This document shows positions 7,552 through 16,435 of a stretch of DNA of 64,000 nt, piece after piece. The DNA lies in NCBI RefSeq assembly GCF_001874645.1, contig NZ_CP017886.1, positions 5,074,501 through 5,138,500 of the forward strand, written 5' to 3'. The translations under genes and the position numbers were made by a program. The first letter of the stretch is position 1. The number at the start of each line of letters is the position of its first letter. The notes under the pieces were generated by a model that was not told the origin of the DNA, searched no databases, and saw only the letters and a program-made list of their open reading frames with translations. Source of the DNA: Pseudomonas frederiksbergensis (lineage in GTDB: Bacteria; Pseudomonadota; Gammaproteobacteria; Pseudomonadales; Pseudomonadaceae).

Positions 7552-8882
7552 ATGATTCACCCAGAGCGACCCCTTCGTCGTGTGTGCTTCTTGGCGTTAC
7601 CTCTTTTTAGTGCGGTTGCCCACGCGGGTTACCAGTTTGAGGACGGCGACCTCAAAGGTGAGCTGACCCTACTAGGTGGCGCTGCCGTCATCGATAGCCA
7701 CAATGCCAATTTCGGATTGGGGCGCGTAGATTTGCGGACCGGGGAGGTTGGAAAACAAAACAACAGCTGGCAAGAGTATTACGTCAAACCGGGCCTCACC
7801 CTGGAGTACAAGGTCAATCCCGACTTCTCTGTATTGGCGGGTGGCTCCTTCGTCGCGTCGTCGACGCAAGGGGACGGTGATCCGGGAGGCTATACCCGCG
7901 CTGGTGACGGCTCCTCTGCGATTGAGGAGGCATTTACCGGATTTCGAGCTGGGGACTGGAAGCTCACCGCAGGTCGGCAAAACTATACCGTAGGCAACGG
8001 TTTTATCGTCATGGACGGTAACCTCGACAGTTTTGGCGAGGGCGACTATTGGTCAGGTCCACGTACGGCATTTCGTGACTCGGCGATCCTCGGTTGGCAG
8101 CACGAAGGTATAAGTGCCCAAGCCTTCAGCCTACGTACTGACGATCATCTTGGGGACGTCCGTATGAGCGGCGCGAACCTGGATTACACAGTCCCTGGTA
8201 CTGCTACTTTGGGGGCGATGGCATTCAAGGTGAAGTCGCTGGATGACGATCTGAATCAGGTCGTTGCGCGTGATGGCATGCAGGTCTACAACCTGCGTGC
8301 ATTGAACGTGAAAGTTCCAGGAGCGACCGCGCTGACACTCAATGGCGAATACGCCATTGAGCGAGGAAGTGGGAAGGGCGTTACCTATGATGCCGATGCC
8401 TGGTACCTGGGAGGCGATTATTCATTTGACTCATTGCCCATGCAGCCAGTTTTTGGCTATCGCTACGCGAGCTTCTCTGGGGACTCCGATCTTTCGGATA
8501 ACAAGCAAAAGAGCTGGGACCCTCTGAGCAAAGGCTTCACCGAGTGGGGCACTTGGTTGATTGGAGACGTGGTGGGGAACTACCTGTTGTATAACAGCAA
8601 CGAAGATGTACATACCTGGCGTCTGAAGGGTCATGTCACCGACACGGTCACTGCTGGGGCGCTTTATTACCAGTTCAGTCTTAATGAAAAAATTATCTCG
8701 GATCGCCAGTAGACAGCAAGCGTTTTGCCGATGAAACCGCTCTTTACTTAGAGTGGACACCGACGCCGCAGATTTACACGTCGCTCGCCTACAACTTTGT
8801 GAAGCCGCAAGCAGCGGCCAAGCAAGCCTTGGGCAAAGACAACTTCGATGCCCTCGAACTGTACGTCACCTACCGGTACTAA
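7552..8882 (+). pseudogene. Outer-membrane beta-barrel porin, frameshifted near the 3' end
   Basis: The open frame gives 386 aa (7552-8712). A signal peptide (CFLALPLFSAVAHA, cleavage after about residue 25) is followed by repeated amphipathic beta strands such as YVKPGLTLEYKV and WKLTAGRQNYTVGNGF. Loss of one A in the run at 8687-8692 breaks the frame. Adding one base restores NEKNYLGSPVDSKRFADE and a further 50 residues ending ELYVTYRY with an aromatic terminus at 8882, as outer-membrane proteins require. A GGAG site precedes the ATG. As sequenced, the product lacks its closing strands and would probably fail assembly. It sits upstream of the binding protein and probably once supplied substrate entry. 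The exact porin family is unsure. Confidence 0.75.
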
Positions 8883-8934
8883 GTATCAGTTCGCTCGTAG
8901 GACGTATCTGGACAACCCCATTATCAGGTGATTT

Positions 8935-10044
8935 ATGAAGTTAAATTTCAAGGCAGCAATTGCGCTTACCGCCCTCACTGTACTGTGCTCAATGACAAAC
9001 GCCAATGCGTCAGACCGTCAGCTACGGATCTACAGTTGGGTCGAATATATTCCCCAGCAGGTGCTGGATGACTTCCGGAAGAAGACCGGTATCACCGTTA
9101 ACTATGATGTGTATGACAGTTCCCAGACCCTCGAAGCCAAGCTGCTGACGGGAAGTTCGGGCTATGACGTGGCTACTGTCAGCAACGGGCAGTTAGGCAG
9201 GATGATCACTGCCGGTGCATTCCAGCCACTGGATCGCCAGAAGCTACCGAATTGGTCGCATCTGGATCCCGTTACTATGACCAAGCTGGCGACTTCAGAC
9301 AAAAATAACGAGCACGCAGTTCCGTATTTGTGGGGCACCACACTGATCGGCTACAACGTCGATAAGGTTAAACAGGCCTTGGGGGCTGATGTGCAGATGA
9401 ATGACTGGGGCGTGATTTTCAAGCCGGAAAATATGAAGAAACTCAGTACCTGCGGTGTCGCGATCCTTGATGCGCCGGAAGAGTTTTTTCCCATTGCATT
9501 GAACTACCTTGGATTGCAGCCCAATAGCCAGTCCAGAGACGACTATAAAAAAGCGGAGGACTTGCTGCTAAGTATTCGTCCGTATGTTCGCTACTTTGAT
9601 TCGTCCAAATCCTCTGCTGACCTGGCCACCGGCGATATCTGTGTGGCAGTCGCTTGGTCTGGGGCAATCACCGGGGCCATAGCCAGTGTCAAAGCCGCTG
9701 GCACCGACCAGACCATCAAGTTGGCGATGACGATTCCTCGCCAAGGCACGATCGAGTGGTCTGATAATTTTATTATTCCTAAAGGTGCTAACAACGTCAA
9801 CGATGCACACGAGTTCATCAATTACATGATGGATCCCGAGGTCATCGCTCAGTGCTCCAATAGCATTGGCTATCCTAATGCGAACAAGGATGCGCTCGAT
9901 AAGGTAGCACCGGAGATACGTAACAATCCGAGCATCTACATTCCGGATGAGATGCGCTCGAAGCTGTTTGTGCAGGTACCGGCACCCAATGCAATTGAGC
10001 GTCTTCGTACCCGAGCCTGGACCAACATCAAGTCCGGTACCTGA
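8935..10044 (+). CDS. Periplasmic polyamine-type ABC binding protein (PotF/SpuD-like)
   Basis: 369 aa. The signal peptide is about residues 1-25 (ALTALTVLCSMTNANA). The mature start RQLRIYSWVEYIPQQVLDDF is the hallmark of the PotD/PotF family, with further blocks YDVYDSSQTLEAKLLTGSSG, VPYLWGTTLIGYN and NFIIPKGANN. The protein would capture a polyamine or related diamine in the periplasm. No permease or ATPase genes are adjacent, so it must use a transporter encoded elsewhere or be an orphan. An AGGTG site precedes the ATG. It is the only intact member of three related copies in this region (fragments at 3325 and 15157). Specificity for putrescine, spermidine or an acylated form cannot be told. 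Confidence 0.85.
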   Translation: MKLNFKAAIALTALTVLCSMTNANASDRQLRIYSWVEYIPQQVLDDFRKKTGITVNYDVYDSSQTLEAKLLTGSSGYDVATVSNGQLGRMITAGAFQPLDRQKLPNWSHLDPVTMTKLATSDKNNEHAVPYLWGTTLIGYNVDKVKQALGADVQMNDWGVIFKPENMKKLSTCGVAILDAPEEFFPIALNYLGLQPNSQSRDDYKKAEDLLLSIRPYVRYFDSSKSSADLATGDICVAVAWSGAITGAIASVKAAGTDQTIKLAMTIPRQGTIEWSDNFIIPKGANNVNDAHEFINYMMDPEVIAQCSNSIGYPNANKDALDKVAPEIRNNPSIYIPDEMRSKLFVQVPAPNAIERLRTRAWTNIKSGT

Positions 10045-10161
10045 GCCGTAATCATGGGGGAGCCAGCAATGGGTCTCCCATGACGACAAAAGTTCAGTTG
10101 AGCCCCGAATCAGTACCCAAATGCGAGCACGTGACATTGGTCGCTGCCGAAGCTGCTTCGT

Positions 10162-10656
10162 GGACGAAGTGAGGAAGCGGGTCAGTACCTCGTGACCACC
10201 GAGCGCGGCCGCATCCGTGCCGACGTGCTGGTGCTGGTGCTGGCCTGCAATGCCTATCTTGATCAACTCGAACCGCAGCTGGCCAGCCATGTACTGCGGG
10301 GTGGCACCTATCAGGTGGCCACAGCTCTGCTGCCGAGCAATGTCTGCGTCACCGATAACCAGTTCGTCCTCGATTATTTCCGCCGCACACCGGATAACCG
10401 CCAGCTGTTCTGCGGCGGTTGCACCTATCTGGACGGGATGCCCAAGGACATCGGCGCAGCGCCCCGGCCTTATCTGCAGCGAGTCTTCCCGCAGCTTAAG
10501 GACGTCGAGCTAGAGTTTGCCAGGGAAGGGCATATCGACCTCACGCTCAAGTGCACACCCGACATCGGCCGGCGGGGTGACCTCTACTGGCTACGGACAT
10601 TCCATCACCACGCCATATGTCGATACTTCCGCCTACGGAACGCACAAGTCGGGTAA
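10162..10656 (+). pseudogene. Fragment of gamma-glutamylputrescine oxidase-like FAD oxidase
   Basis: About 155 codons from the middle of a PuuB-like amine oxidase: LVLACNAYLDQLEPQLASHV, TDNQFVLDYFRRTPDNR, CGGCTYLDGMPKDI, EGHIDLTLKCTPDIGRRGDL. The N-terminal FAD-binding half and the C-terminus are missing, and similarity stops abruptly after DLYWL. An in-phase 6-bp duplication (GTGCTG) adds two residues. It is a remnant that ties the region to putrescine catabolism. Confidence 0.7.
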
Positions 10657-10714
10657 ACGAAAGTAACGTTGATCTGCCGTGGTACCGACAACCTTGGGGG
10701 TAAACCAATTGCGC

Positions 10715-11617
10715 TCAACGGGTTACTTCTCGGTCATTGAACACGCTGTTCAGCCAATCGCAAAACGCTCGCACAGTGCCGTTTACGCTGTTTTCCTCCG
10801 AAACGACCAAGCAGAAAGTCTCATTGAGCGCCACCGTTTCTGCAAATGGCTTCAGCAGAGCGCCGGACTCGATGTAATCCGCACAAGTCAGGTTGTCTCC
10901 AATAGCAACGCCCTGACCATCGATGGCCATGCTCAAGCAAGTCAATGAATCATCTGCCATCGTTGCCTTGGCGCTTTCATAGTCCGTTGCATTGGCAGCG
11001 GCCAGCCATCGTCTCCAAGTCGTGCGATCTCCTTCGTGGATCAACGTCTGGTTGAGAAGATCGGCTGGTTTGCTTAACGGAGTACTTCCACGCGTTAACA
11101 CCGGGCTGCATACCGGAAACTCTTGAAGTTCGAGTAACGCCTGGAAACGGTAACCCGGCCACGGTGGTGCGCCAAAGACAATGTGCACCTCACAGCCGGC
11201 AGGTAATTGAGACCCAGTCATTGAGTTCATTGATGCACTTAAACGCAGCTCAAGCTCGATATCAGGGTGCAAGGCCCTGAACCGTGGTAGGCGTTTGACC
11301 AGCCACGTTCGAGCGAACGCACCATCCACACCCAGCACCAGTGTTTTTTGCATAGGCAACAAGTCGATTGTCGCTTTATGGATTTGCGCCATCGGCTTCT
11401 GGATCTGCAAGAAATACTGCCGCCCCTTCTCCGTCAGCGCCAGGCCACGGTTGGTGCGAGTGAATAGCTGAACCTCAAGTTGCTCTTCCAGCAGTTTCAG
11501 CTGCCGGCTGACCGCCGATTGCGTCAGACAAAGCTCGTCCGCCGTTCGACTGACGTTCAGGTAAGTCCCCGCCAACAGAAAGGTACGCAATGCATCGAGT
11601 GAGGGAACGCGGGCCAT
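10715..11617 (-). CDS. LysR-family transcriptional regulator
   Basis: 300 aa, normal LysR length. The N-terminal winged helix is LDALRTFLLAGTYLNVSRTA, then ELCLTQSAVSRQLKLLEEQL, resembling the GcvA/AmpR group. The C-terminal periplasmic-binding-fold effector domain (about residues 90-295) is complete. It is transcribed away from the desaturase operon that starts 178 bp to its right, so it is the likely activator of that operon through the shared intergenic region. Effector unknown. Confidence 0.88.
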   Translation of the reverse strand: MARVPSLDALRTFLLAGTYLNVSRTADELCLTQSAVSRQLKLLEEQLEVQLFTRTNRGLALTEKGRQYFLQIQKPMAQIHKATIDLLPMQKTLVLGVDGAFARTWLVKRLPRFRALHPDIELELRLSASMNSMTGSQLPAGCEVHIVFGAPPWPGYRFQALLELQEFPVCSPVLTRGSTPLSKPADLLNQTLIHEGDRTTWRRWLAAANATDYESAKATMADDSLTCLSMAIDGQGVAIGDNLTCADYIESGALLKPFAETVALNETFCLVVSEENSVNGTVRAFCDWLNSVFNDREVTR

Positions 11618-11794
11618 GTAACTCGAATCCCTAAAGGTTTGGTATGCAAATCAGTCATACCAGACATCAGTTTTGATTGATATCCCGCGAAAAAACTTTT
11701 CGCCACTCTTAGCCACAGGCAAAGCATCAAGCAGCCAACCACGCCGCTTGTTCCTGGGCGTAACGACTAGAGACCATGGGTACCGAGGTTTGTG

Positions 11795-12811
11795 ATGATT
11801 CTTAATCTCTTCAAAGAGAAACGCGGGCTCGCCTATCACGGGATGGCGCTGGCTTATTCATTAACAGGTTACGTCGTCGGAATCGCCGGCCTGTTCAGCC
11901 AGCACCTGTTCATCAACATCGCCGCGATGCTTGTGCTGGCACACGCCATGATCATCGGCGGCTACTTGTTGCATGAGTGTGCGCATAACACCGTGTTCAA
12001 GAAAAACGAAGATAACGCTCGACTGGGTCGGGTCTTCACCTGGATAACAGGGAGCTGCTACGGAACGTATGAAGACATTCGCTTCAAGCACTTTCGTCAT
12101 CATGTCGATAACGGTGACGTTGTTTGGTTCGAGTATGAGCAATGGTTCGAACGTCACCCCGTCGCGTTGAAGGTTGTGCAATGGCTGGAGTGGTTCTACA
12201 TCCCCGCGCATGACTTGATCATGCACGTCATCATGATTTTCAGCTCCTTCATCATTCCGCAACGCAGAACCCAGCGCGTGCGCAATGTGGCTTACATCGT
12301 GATCCGCGCAACCTTGTACGGGGCCTTACTTTGGTTCTCGCCATTTGCAGCTCTGCTGTATGCAATCGCCTACCTGATCATGATGACCGTGCTCCGCTTT
12401 ATGGACGCCTTGCAGCATGACTATGGCGGAACACCGACCCTGTTTGACAAAACCCCAGCGCCGCATAGGGGCGACCGGGAATTCGAACAGGCGCATACCT
12501 TCAGCAATCCACTGTCGTTGAAATACCCCTGGGTCAACCTGCTGGTGCTGAACTTCGGTTATCACAATGCGCACCACGCCAAGCCGACAACCCCTTGGTA
12601 TCAACTTCCGGCGCTGCACCATGAGCTGTTCGGTGATGACCGCAGCGTGGTGGTCCCGTTTTCGGCCCAACTCAAGAGCTTCCATCGCTTCAGGGTGTCG
12701 CGAGTCATGTCCGCTGAAGCAACGATGGCGGACGGCGAAGATTTTTTGAAAGCCTTGCAGGCCGGCAACACCAGTGGTGGTAACGCGGCTTCTTTCCTGA
12801 CTTCATTTTGA
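11795..12811 (+). CDS. Membrane fatty acid desaturase-family diiron enzyme
   Basis: 338 aa from the ATG at 11795; a GTG sits directly before it. Three histidine boxes bind the diiron centre: HECAH near residue 61, HFRHH near 99 and HNAHH near 265. An extra LQHDYGG motif recalls the AlkB-type box. Four or five transmembrane segments surround them. Such enzymes abstract hydrogen from an unactivated carbon to desaturate, hydroxylate or (UndB type) make terminal alkenes. The operon partner rubredoxin (13699) is the probable electron donor, which favours the AlkB/desaturase chemistry group. The TIM-barrel gene follows after 15 bp. The substrate is unknown. Confidence 0.85.
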   Translation: MILNLFKEKRGLAYHGMALAYSLTGYVVGIAGLFSQHLFINIAAMLVLAHAMIIGGYLLHECAHNTVFKKNEDNARLGRVFTWITGSCYGTYEDIRFKHFRHHVDNGDVVWFEYEQWFERHPVALKVVQWLEWFYIPAHDLIMHVIMIFSSFIIPQRRTQRVRNVAYIVIRATLYGALLWFSPFAALLYAIAYLIMMTVLRFMDALQHDYGGTPTLFDKTPAPHRGDREFEQAHTFSNPLSLKYPWVNLLVLNFGYHNAHHAKPTTPWYQLPALHHELFGDDRSVVVPFSAQLKSFHRFRVSRVMSAEATMADGEDFLKALQAGNTSGGNAASFLTSF

Positions 12812-12826
12812 CCGGATGAAAAACAC

Positions 12827-13699
12827 ATGAAAAAACTCGAAATCTTTCAATCGCTCTGGGGCATGGAGCTGGGGCATCCGACACAACCTGAGCGCAGCCA
12901 CGAAGAAAACTTCAGGAAAGTGGCGGAAGCAGGGTTCGATGGCATTTGCCTGGACCCCACCATGGCCGACCTGGACTACTACAGGGAAACAATCCCGCTG
13001 TTCGAAAAGTACCAACTGAAAAGTATGGTGAACCTGTTCCCCCGCCGGGCCAGTGAAATGAAACCGCTTCTTGAGTTCGCTCGTGAAGTCAAAGCGGTCA
13101 AGGTCAACACCGTCGCTCAAGTGATGCCGGTGTCAGTGGCGGGGGCTATTCCGCTGATCAATCGCTGGCTCCAGGAAGCTGAGGAGATGGGCATTCAACT
13201 GTTGTTCGAGACTCATCGCAACGGAATCCTGAATGACCTGTTCTTCACCCTTGAAGTGATCGATGCCATCCCGGAACTGTTGCTGACTGCCGACCTTTCA
13301 CACTTCGTCGTCGACAGAGAACTGGAACTACCCCTTCGCGAACTGGACAAGGGTTTTATCAACCGCATTCACGAACGTACCGACTGCTTTCAGGGTCGAG
13401 TGGCGACTCGCGAACAAATTCAGATTCAGCTCGATTTTCCGCAACATCAGGAATGGGTCAACGTGTTCAAGGACTGGTGGCGCGAGGGAATGCGCAGCTG
13501 GCGCAACCGCAATACGGATGACGCGACTTGCGTTTTTGTCTGCGAGTTGGGGCCGCCCAACTACGCGATTACCGACGCCCACGGCCTGGAACTGTCGGAC
13601 CGCTGGGTTGAAGCCCTAACCATCAAAAACTGGGTGGAAGGTATTTGGGCGCAGCTGGAAAGCGAAGACTCCCAATTGCGCACCACGGAGTCGTCCTGA
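12827..13699 (+). CDS. Sugar phosphate isomerase/epimerase-like TIM-barrel protein
   Basis: 290 aa. AP-endonuclease-2/xylose-isomerase-like fold: EIFQSLWGMELGHP at strand 1, EAGFDGICLDPTMAD at strand 2, then LLFETHRNGILNDLF, with ETHR a typical metal-site block, and LLTADLSHFVVD with D and H metal ligands. It probably isomerises or cleaves a small hydroxylated or keto compound using a divalent metal. It lies in an operon, 15 bp after the desaturase, and its stop overlaps the rubredoxin ATG (TGATG). The reaction is not known; co-transcription suggests it acts on the product or precursor of the desaturase. Confidence 0.8.
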   Translation: MKKLEIFQSLWGMELGHPTQPERSHEENFRKVAEAGFDGICLDPTMADLDYYRETIPLFEKYQLKSMVNLFPRRASEMKPLLEFAREVKAVKVNTVAQVMPVSVAGAIPLINRWLQEAEEMGIQLLFETHRNGILNDLFFTLEVIDAIPELLLTADLSHFVVDRELELPLRELDKGFINRIHERTDCFQGRVATREQIQIQLDFPQHQEWVNVFKDWWREGMRSWRNRNTDDATCVFVCELGPPNYAITDAHGLELSDRWVEALTIKNWVEGIWAQLESEDSQLRTTESS

Positions 13700-13866
13700 T
13701 GTTTCGCCAATACCTCTGTGAAATTTGCGGCCACATCTATGACGAAGCGCTGGGCGCGCCACAAGACGGTATTGCGCCCGGGACCCGTTGGGAGGACGTC
13801 ACGGACAGTTGGGTATGCCCGGATTGCGGTGTCACTAAAAGCGATTTTGTCCTCTGCGAATCTTGA
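13699..13866 (+). CDS. Rubredoxin
   Basis: 55 aa, the standard size. It has the two CxxCG iron knuckles, LCEICGHIYDEALG and VCPDCGVTKSDF, plus the conserved GIAPGTRWEDV between them. The iron-tetrathiolate protein carries single electrons from a reductase to a diiron oxygenase or desaturase. It is translationally coupled to the TIM-barrel gene and followed by a rubredoxin reductase pseudogene. It is intact, so it could still work with a reductase from another locus. Confidence 0.95.
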   Translation: MFRQYLCEICGHIYDEALGAPQDGIAPGTRWEDVTDSWVCPDCGVTKSDFVLCES

Positions 13867-13924
13867 GTGACATCCGCTGAACAGCAGCCAGGTCCATGAC
13901 TACAACGGTTACGGAGCAAGTGAA

Positions 13925-15095
13925 ATGAAACCACTGATTATTGTGGGTACGGGGCTGGCGGGCTATACCCTGGCGCGTGAGTACCGCAAACGTGAACCGG
14001 ATGCGCCTTTGGTGTTGCTGACGGACGACGATGGCGCGTTCTATTCCAAGCCTCGCCTGTCGAACGCCTTCAAAGACGGCAAGTCAGCCGATCAACTGCT
14101 GCAAATGCCGGCCGATGAGATGGCCAAACAGCTCAACGCGACCATTCTCACTGGCGTTTGTGTGTCCATGATCGATCCGCAGGCGAACACCCTGTTGGTC
14201 GATGGCCAGACGCTTGCCTGGAGCAAACTGGTCCTGGCCTGCGGAGCAAATCCCGTTCGCTTGTCGCTGTCGATCAATTGCTCTCGGTCAACGACAGGCT
14301 CGATTATGCCTCGTTCAGAGAAGCCTTGATCGGCAAGCGAAGCGTTGTGTTGCTGGGCGCCGGGCTGATCGGCTGTGAGTTTGCCAACGATTTGGCGGGA
14401 CATGGTTTTGCTGTGACAGTGGTCGACTGTGCGCCTCATCCACTGGGGCGACTGCTCCCGGCCGAGGGTGGCGCTGCCATACAGGAACGACTTGAACATG
14501 CGGGTGTGAGCTTCCAATTTGGCCGCAGCGTCGCGCGTGTCGACCGAAGCGCAAGTTCAGTACAGCTCACACTTGATGACGCAAGCGTTCTGGACGCTGA
14601 TGTGGTGCTGTCGGGCTGATGCCTAGGGTTGAACTCGCCACCGCTGCTGGCCTTGCGGTGCAGCGCGGCATCGTCACCAACCGAATGCTGCAATCCTCAC
14701 ACCCGGACATTTATGTCCTCGGTGACGTTGTGGAAATTGACGGTCGGGTGCTGCCGTTTGTGTTGCCGCTGATGGCTCAGGCTCGCGCACTGGCAGCCAC
14801 GCCCAGTGGCCATCCCACGCCTGTGCACTATCTGGCGTTTCCGGTGACCGTCAAAACGCCCGCCTGTCCCGCCGTCATCTGTCCACCAGCACCAGGTATC
14901 GATGGCCAATAGCTAAGCGAAACGCTGCCCGATGGCTGGCGCGGTGAGTATCGATCAACTGATAGCGAGCTTCATGGTTTTGCGCCCATGGGAGAAACCG
15001 CCGTAAGGGATCGCCTTTTGCTTGCCAAACAGATCAAGGACTGGCTGCCGGCCCTGCCCCCCGTCAACAACCAATTCTTTACCCGCATGAGTTGA
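13925..15095 (+). pseudogene. Rubredoxin-NAD(+) reductase, broken by at least three frameshifts
   Basis: Three frames together make one FAD protein. Frame 1 gives MKPLIIVGTGLAGYTLAREY (FAD Rossmann) to LACGANPVRL. Frame 2 gives LLSVNDRLDY, GKRSVVLLGAGLIGCEFAND (NAD Rossmann) to LDADVVLSG. Frame 3 gives [26 protein letters not shown] and [13 protein letters not shown] last shift leads to LPDGWRGEYRSTDS, LHGFAPMGE and AKQIKDWLPALP, ending at 15095. The breaks are near 14257, 14615 and 14910. Small deletions are involved, so these are not simple homopolymer slips. The cell probably relies on another reductase for rubredoxin. Confidence 0.85.
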
Positions 15096-15156
15096 AACAA
15101 CGCAAGCGGGTGACGACCTATTTTTTCTGCTGAACGACATTCTGAGGTGGTTAGGC

Positions 15157-15566
15157 ATGAGACTGATAACGTTGAGTTTGCTTTTAGGCTTCGTCCTTCC
15201 ACTGCATGCAGAAGAGAAGGTACTCAACATTTACAACTGGGGGGATTATGTCGGCAAGTAAACCTTGAAAAGGTTTGAAGCCGAAACAGGGATCAAGGTG
15301 AATTACGACACCTTTGACAGCCTGGAAATACTGGAAAGCAAGCTGCTGACCGGGCGTACCGGTGATGACGTGGTGTTCCCGACAAACACCCTGGTGGGCC
15401 GCCTGATCCAGGCCAAGGCTATCGAGCCGGTAGATCCGCAGCAGCTCAAGGGACTGGGAAACATCGACCCGCAAATCCTGACAAGCTTCGCGCAGGTCGA
15501 CCCCGGCAATCGCTACGCCGTTCCTTACACGTGGGGCACCACTGGGTTGGCGATGAACCTACAGGC
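15157..15566 (+). pseudogene. Polyamine-type binding protein, N-terminal part with in-frame stop
   Basis: MRLITLSLLLGFVLPLHA is a signal peptide and VLNIYNWGDYVGK is the PotF start motif. A TAA follows at once (15258-15260). Reading on gives TLKRFEAETGIKVNYDTFDS, LLTGRTGDDVVFPTNTLVGR and AVPYTWGTTGLAMN. Similarity ends where the inverted-repeat element begins at 15567. This is the third related binding-protein gene in 12 kb, and it is dead. Confidence 0.85.
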
Positions 15567-15721
15567 GGTGTTGGTGCTGATGCGGTTTTGACCCAAGCTA
15601 CCGACTTTAGCTGACCCTTAGGCGGTGTGTGAAGACACGCATAAGACCATCGATTACCGAGTATTCAGGTAGGTCAACGATTTCCGGCAGCCTGGGTCAA
15701 AACCGCATCAGCGACAACACC
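15567..15721. repeat. About 155-bp MITE-like element with long terminal inverted repeats
   Basis: The left end (GGTGTTGGTGCTGATGCGGT, then TTTGACCCAAGCTACCG) is matched by the inverted right end at about 34 of 38 positions. It interrupts the binding-protein pseudogene at its left and touches the cassette-like segment at its right. There is no coding capacity. It is unrelated to the 157-bp MITE. Confidence 0.7.
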
Positions 15722-15756
15722 CATAGCGGCCTGTGACGACTCCGATGAGCAGACCT

Positions 15757-15811
15757 GCAACGCCTAAACTAAGCGGCGGCGTTAGCCGTCCGCTATAGTG
15801 ATTTGTTATGC
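15757..15811 (-). other. Candidate integron attC recombination site
   Basis: Read on the minus strand, an imperfect 55-bp palindrome runs from GCATAAC to GCGTTGC. The inner stem is GCGGACGGC/GCCGCCGC around TAAC. It starts at the stop codon of the membrane-protein gene, exactly where an attC lies in a gene cassette. The outer core bases deviate from the RYYYAAC/GTTRRRY consensus, so it may be degenerate. Confidence 0.5.
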
Positions 15812-16210
15812 ATGGCCTTCATCGCGCTGCGATAAAAAAACCCAAGCAAAGAACAACATAAACACTAAATCGTTTATACCGTAGATACTGTAAAAAGCCC
15901 CAGCAAAAACGTCCGTGGAATAGAGTGGTTCAAGACTATTCTTCGAAAGCCACATAACCCAAGCCACAACATATACGGCTTTCTCTATAGCAAAAGCGCC
16001 TACCAACCACTTAATATTTGAGTTGATGGCCGCAGCACCGAGATAGGCTAGACCCCACACAACAATCATGAGCAGCCCAAAGTTCGACATTACAACGGGG
16101 TCGGCGTTGTTAATAGCAACATTGGTGAATGCCCGTGAAAACACAAGAACACCGCCTATATTTATAAGCGCGGCCGCGATAAGTCCATTCCTTACCAATG
16201 TTATATTCAT
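15806..16210 (-). CDS. Small four-helix membrane protein, probable integron gene cassette
   Basis: 134 aa from the ATG at 16210, which has GGAG 8 bases upstream; an upstream in-frame codon lacks such a site. Four predicted membrane helices include LIAAALINIGGVLVFSRAF, LLMIVVWGLAYLGAAA, IEKAVYVVAWVMW and INDLVFMLFFAWVF. No known enzyme family is recognised. The sequence type resembles hypothetical proteins I associate with cassette arrays. Its AT-richer composition differs from the surroundings. A palindromic attC-like site follows the stop, and a perfect core site GTTGGGT lies upstream at 16436-16442. This is the expected layout for a single mobile cassette. Confidence 0.75.
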   Translation of the reverse strand: MNITLVRNGLIAAALINIGGVLVFSRAFTNVAINNADPVVMSNFGLLMIVVWGLAYLGAAAINSNIKWLVGAFAIEKAVYVVAWVMWLSKNSLEPLYSTDVFAGAFYSIYGINDLVFMLFFAWVFLSQRDEGHA

Positions 16211-16435
16211 GTTTTTTCTCCAGGATTGAGCAATGCATAACATGATTTATACGGCAGATGACGGTGTATAACAAGATCGCGTGTCGTATAGCGTGGCGCG
16301 TCATTTTTTTGAAGGTCCGCATATATATTGAGGCTCCGCCAAACTTCCACAAATTCAAAAAGGGCAAGCATTAAGTTGACTTTCCATTTGTATCTTAGTG
16401 CCACGCTTTTCACCGTTCGATGATACAAAGCAGCT
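16211..16435. other. AT-rich leader between core site and membrane-protein gene
   Basis: No supported gene. Two overlapping minus-strand ORFs of about 70-85 codons can be read but have no ribosome sites or recognisable similarity. The segment may hold the cassette promoter or an extra decayed cassette gene. Confidence 0.35.

Noticed and set aside
10053..10081. Imperfect hairpin after the binding-protein gene
   Set aside because: ATGGGGGAGCC/GGGTCTCCCAT has two mismatches and no U-tract; too weak to call a terminator.
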